From positions 1 to 64,000 of the forward strand of contig CAWDJZ010000016.1 of assembly GCA_963802765.1 (NCBI GenBank): 64,000 nucleotides of DNA, given 5' to 3'. Source of the stretch: Gaiellasilicea sp963802765 (GTDB taxonomy: Bacteria; Actinomycetota; Thermoleophilia; Gaiellales; Gaiellaceae). How positions within the stretch are numbered: position 1 is the first letter of the stretch; every line of letters begins with the position of its first letter. The position numbers and the translations under genes are program-made. The notes beneath the pieces are model-generated. The model had not been told where the DNA came from and ran no database searches. It saw nothing but the letters and a program-made list of their open reading frames with translations. Of this stretch, positions 62,972 through 64,000 are shown piece after piece.

Positions 62972-63750
62972 TGTACGCGATCGTCGCCGGCGGCGGGAAG
63001 GTGGGGTCGAACGTGGCCCGCTCGCTCCTCGGCATGGGCCACGAGGTGACGCTGATCGAGCAGCGCCCCTATCGCTTCGAGCAGCTGCAGGACGAGTTCG
63101 AGCACCAGGTGCTGCTCGGGGACGCCACCGAGCTGCACGTGCTCGAGCGCGCCGGGATCGCCCGGCCGCCCGAGCTCGTGCTCGGCGTCACCGGCGACGA
63201 CGAGGACAACCTGATCATCTGCCAGCTCGCGAGCGAGGGCTATCGCGTGCCGAAGGTGATCGCCCGCGTCAACGACCCGCGCAACCAGGAGCACTTCGAC
63301 CTGCTCGGGATCACCCAGACGGTCTGCGCCACCTCGAACGTGCTGGGTCTCGTCGAGCACGAGGTGCCCGAGCACGGGCTGGTGCACCTGCTCGAGCTGC
63401 GCAAGGAGAACCTCGAGATCGTCGAGCTGCAGATCGATCCAGACTCGCCGGTGGCCGGGAAGCGCATCGCGGGCCTGCGACTACCCGACGGTGCCCGCCT
63501 GATCTCGGTCATGCGGAAGGGGCGCTCCGAGCTGGCCGAGGAGGGGACCGTGCTGCGCCCTGGCGACCAGGTGCTCGCCGTGCTCGAGCCCGGCAAGGAG
63601 GACGAGCTCCGCCGGGCGCTGTTCAAGCAGCGCAGGCTAGCGGCTAGGCGTTGCGCCAGTAGTGGCGTGAGAGCAGCACCACGATCGGGAGCACCTCGAG
63701 CCGGCCGAGCCACATCAGCACGGTCATCACGATCGTCGAGACGTCACTGA
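62971..63750 (+). CDS. TrkA family potassium uptake regulator (RCK_N + RCK_C); 3' end uncertain
   Basis: The N-terminal RCK reads YAIVAGGGKVGSNVARSLLG, HQVLLGDATELHVLERAGIA and GVTGDDEDNLIICQLASEGY. The C-terminal RCK_C reads LEIVELQIDPDSPVAGKRIA, DGARLISVMRKGRSELAEEG and LRPGDQVLAVLEPGKEDELR. The recognisable protein ends near 63640. The literal frame runs on to 63750, 107 bp into the convergent trkH, with no family similarity; an indel near 63630-63645 probably hides the true stop. It is the second half of a two-gene RCK pair that would control the TrkH encoded next to it. Confidence 0.87.
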   Translation: MYAIVAGGGKVGSNVARSLLGMGHEVTLIEQRPYRFEQLQDEFEHQVLLGDATELHVLERAGIARPPELVLGVTGDDEDNLIICQLASEGYRVPKVIARVNDPRNQEHFDLLGITQTVCATSNVLGLVEHEVPEHGLVHLLELRKENLEIVELQIDPDSPVAGKRIAGLRLPDGARLISVMRKGRSELAEEGTVLRPGDQVLAVLEPGKEDELRRALFKQRRLAARRCASSGVRAAPRSGAPRAGRATSARSSRSSRRH

Positions 63751-64000
63751 AGGGCTCGAACGATCCGAGTGGGCCGCCGAGCCCGAACGCGGGGCCGACG
63801 TTCCCGAGCATGCTCGCCGAGATCGAGATCGCGTCCAGGACCGAGACCTCCAGGCCGGTCCGCGCGGCGTCGATCGCGATCGCCGCGGCGCCGAGGATGA
63901 AGATCCCGATGTAGATGAGGATGAAGGAGGAGACCGCGCGCAGCGTCCGCTCGTCGACGACGCGGCGGTTCAGCCGGATCGGCAGCACGACCTCCGGATG
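63644..64000 (-). CDS. TrkH family potassium transporter, C-terminal fragment
   Basis: The last 118 residues of a Trk/Ktr-type K+ transporter; the gene continues beyond the right edge. HPEVVLPIRLN matches the family's HPxAVxPVRLN element after the third repeat. The fourth pore loop is ISASMLGNVGPAFGLGGPLG, with GNVGP as the selectivity filter. The final helix is VMTVLMWLGRLEVLPIVVLL, with the GRLE ending typical of TrkH. It is convergent with the TrkA pair, with which it must work. Confidence 0.93.
   Translation of the reverse strand, partial: HPEVVLPIRLNRRVVDERTLRAVSSFILIYIGIFILGAAAIAIDAARTGLEVSVLDAISISASMLGNVGPAFGLGGPLGSFEPFSDVSTIVMTVLMWLGRLEVLPIVVLLSRHYWRNA

Noticed and set aside
1..64000. 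CRISPR arrays, tRNA or rRNA genes, insertion sequences, phage genes
   Set aside because: No regularly spaced repeats, cloverleaf-like segments with a TTCGA arm, transposases or phage structural genes were recognised. Nearly all of the window is coding.

Overview
The window is high-GC actinobacterial chromosomal DNA. The mix of BTAD regulators, DUF2277, DUF1360, FmdB, a CGAAC-N4-GTTCG SOS box, Rex and a K+-independent pyrophosphatase suggests a deep actinobacterial lineage, plausibly Thermoleophilia (Gaiellales/Solirubrobacterales-like). The class is inferred from gene style, not from a marker phylogeny. Housekeeping genes that should be intact (rpsA, coaE) carry single-base frameshifts, and roughly thirty such breaks are scattered over the window. 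I read these as consensus errors and give each gene as its reconstructed full extent.

Layout. 1-5 kb: rpsA, coaE, a hairpin-rich spacer, a lytic transglycosylase, and a divergent TetR/MFS pair. 4.8-10.5 kb, minus strand: a GNAT acetyltransferase, a secreted DMFase-like protein, a secreted six-hairpin-glycosidase-like protein and a secreted esterase. 10.6-15.3 kb: two overlapping genes, a BTAD-SIR2 fusion followed by an nSTAND1 NTPase-WD40 protein. This is the best candidate for an unusual signalling or conflict system. 15.3-25.6 kb: DUF1360, uvrB, small envelope proteins, an M32 carboxypeptidase, a metallophosphoesterase, and SOS-boxed uvrA with an MBL-like gene. 25.6-32 kb: a lipoprotein, a thioesterase, a Yip1-like protein, DUF2520-panC-panB, tandem alpha/beta hydrolases (one lacking its nucleophile) and RimJ/L-type GNAT. 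32-36 kb: FmdB, a family-4 UDG, and tsaE-tsaB-rimI-tsaD interrupted by an opposite-strand ERCC4/XPF-like nuclease gene. 36-45.4 kb: a subtilase, glutamate dehydrogenase, a glutaredoxin-like protein, rex, a GT4 glycosyltransferase, a GCS2-type ligase and hppA. 45.4-58.6 kb: four consecutive large secreted subtilases. 58.6-64 kb: two APC permease-universal stress protein fusions, two TrkA-type subunits and the end of trkH.

The four subtilases form an ordered island. Each has its own promoter of the form TTGC..-N17-TA(C/G)G(A/C)T, a GC-rich hairpin in the 5' leader, and a strong hairpin terminator, so they look like four monocistronic units under common control. Together with the APC transporters downstream and glutamate dehydrogenase upstream they suggest a proteolytic, amino-acid-scavenging physiology (inference). 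DNA repair is well represented (uvrA, uvrB, UDG, ERCC4 nuclease), and only uvrA has a visible LexA box. No tRNA, rRNA, CRISPR array, insertion sequence or prophage was recognised.
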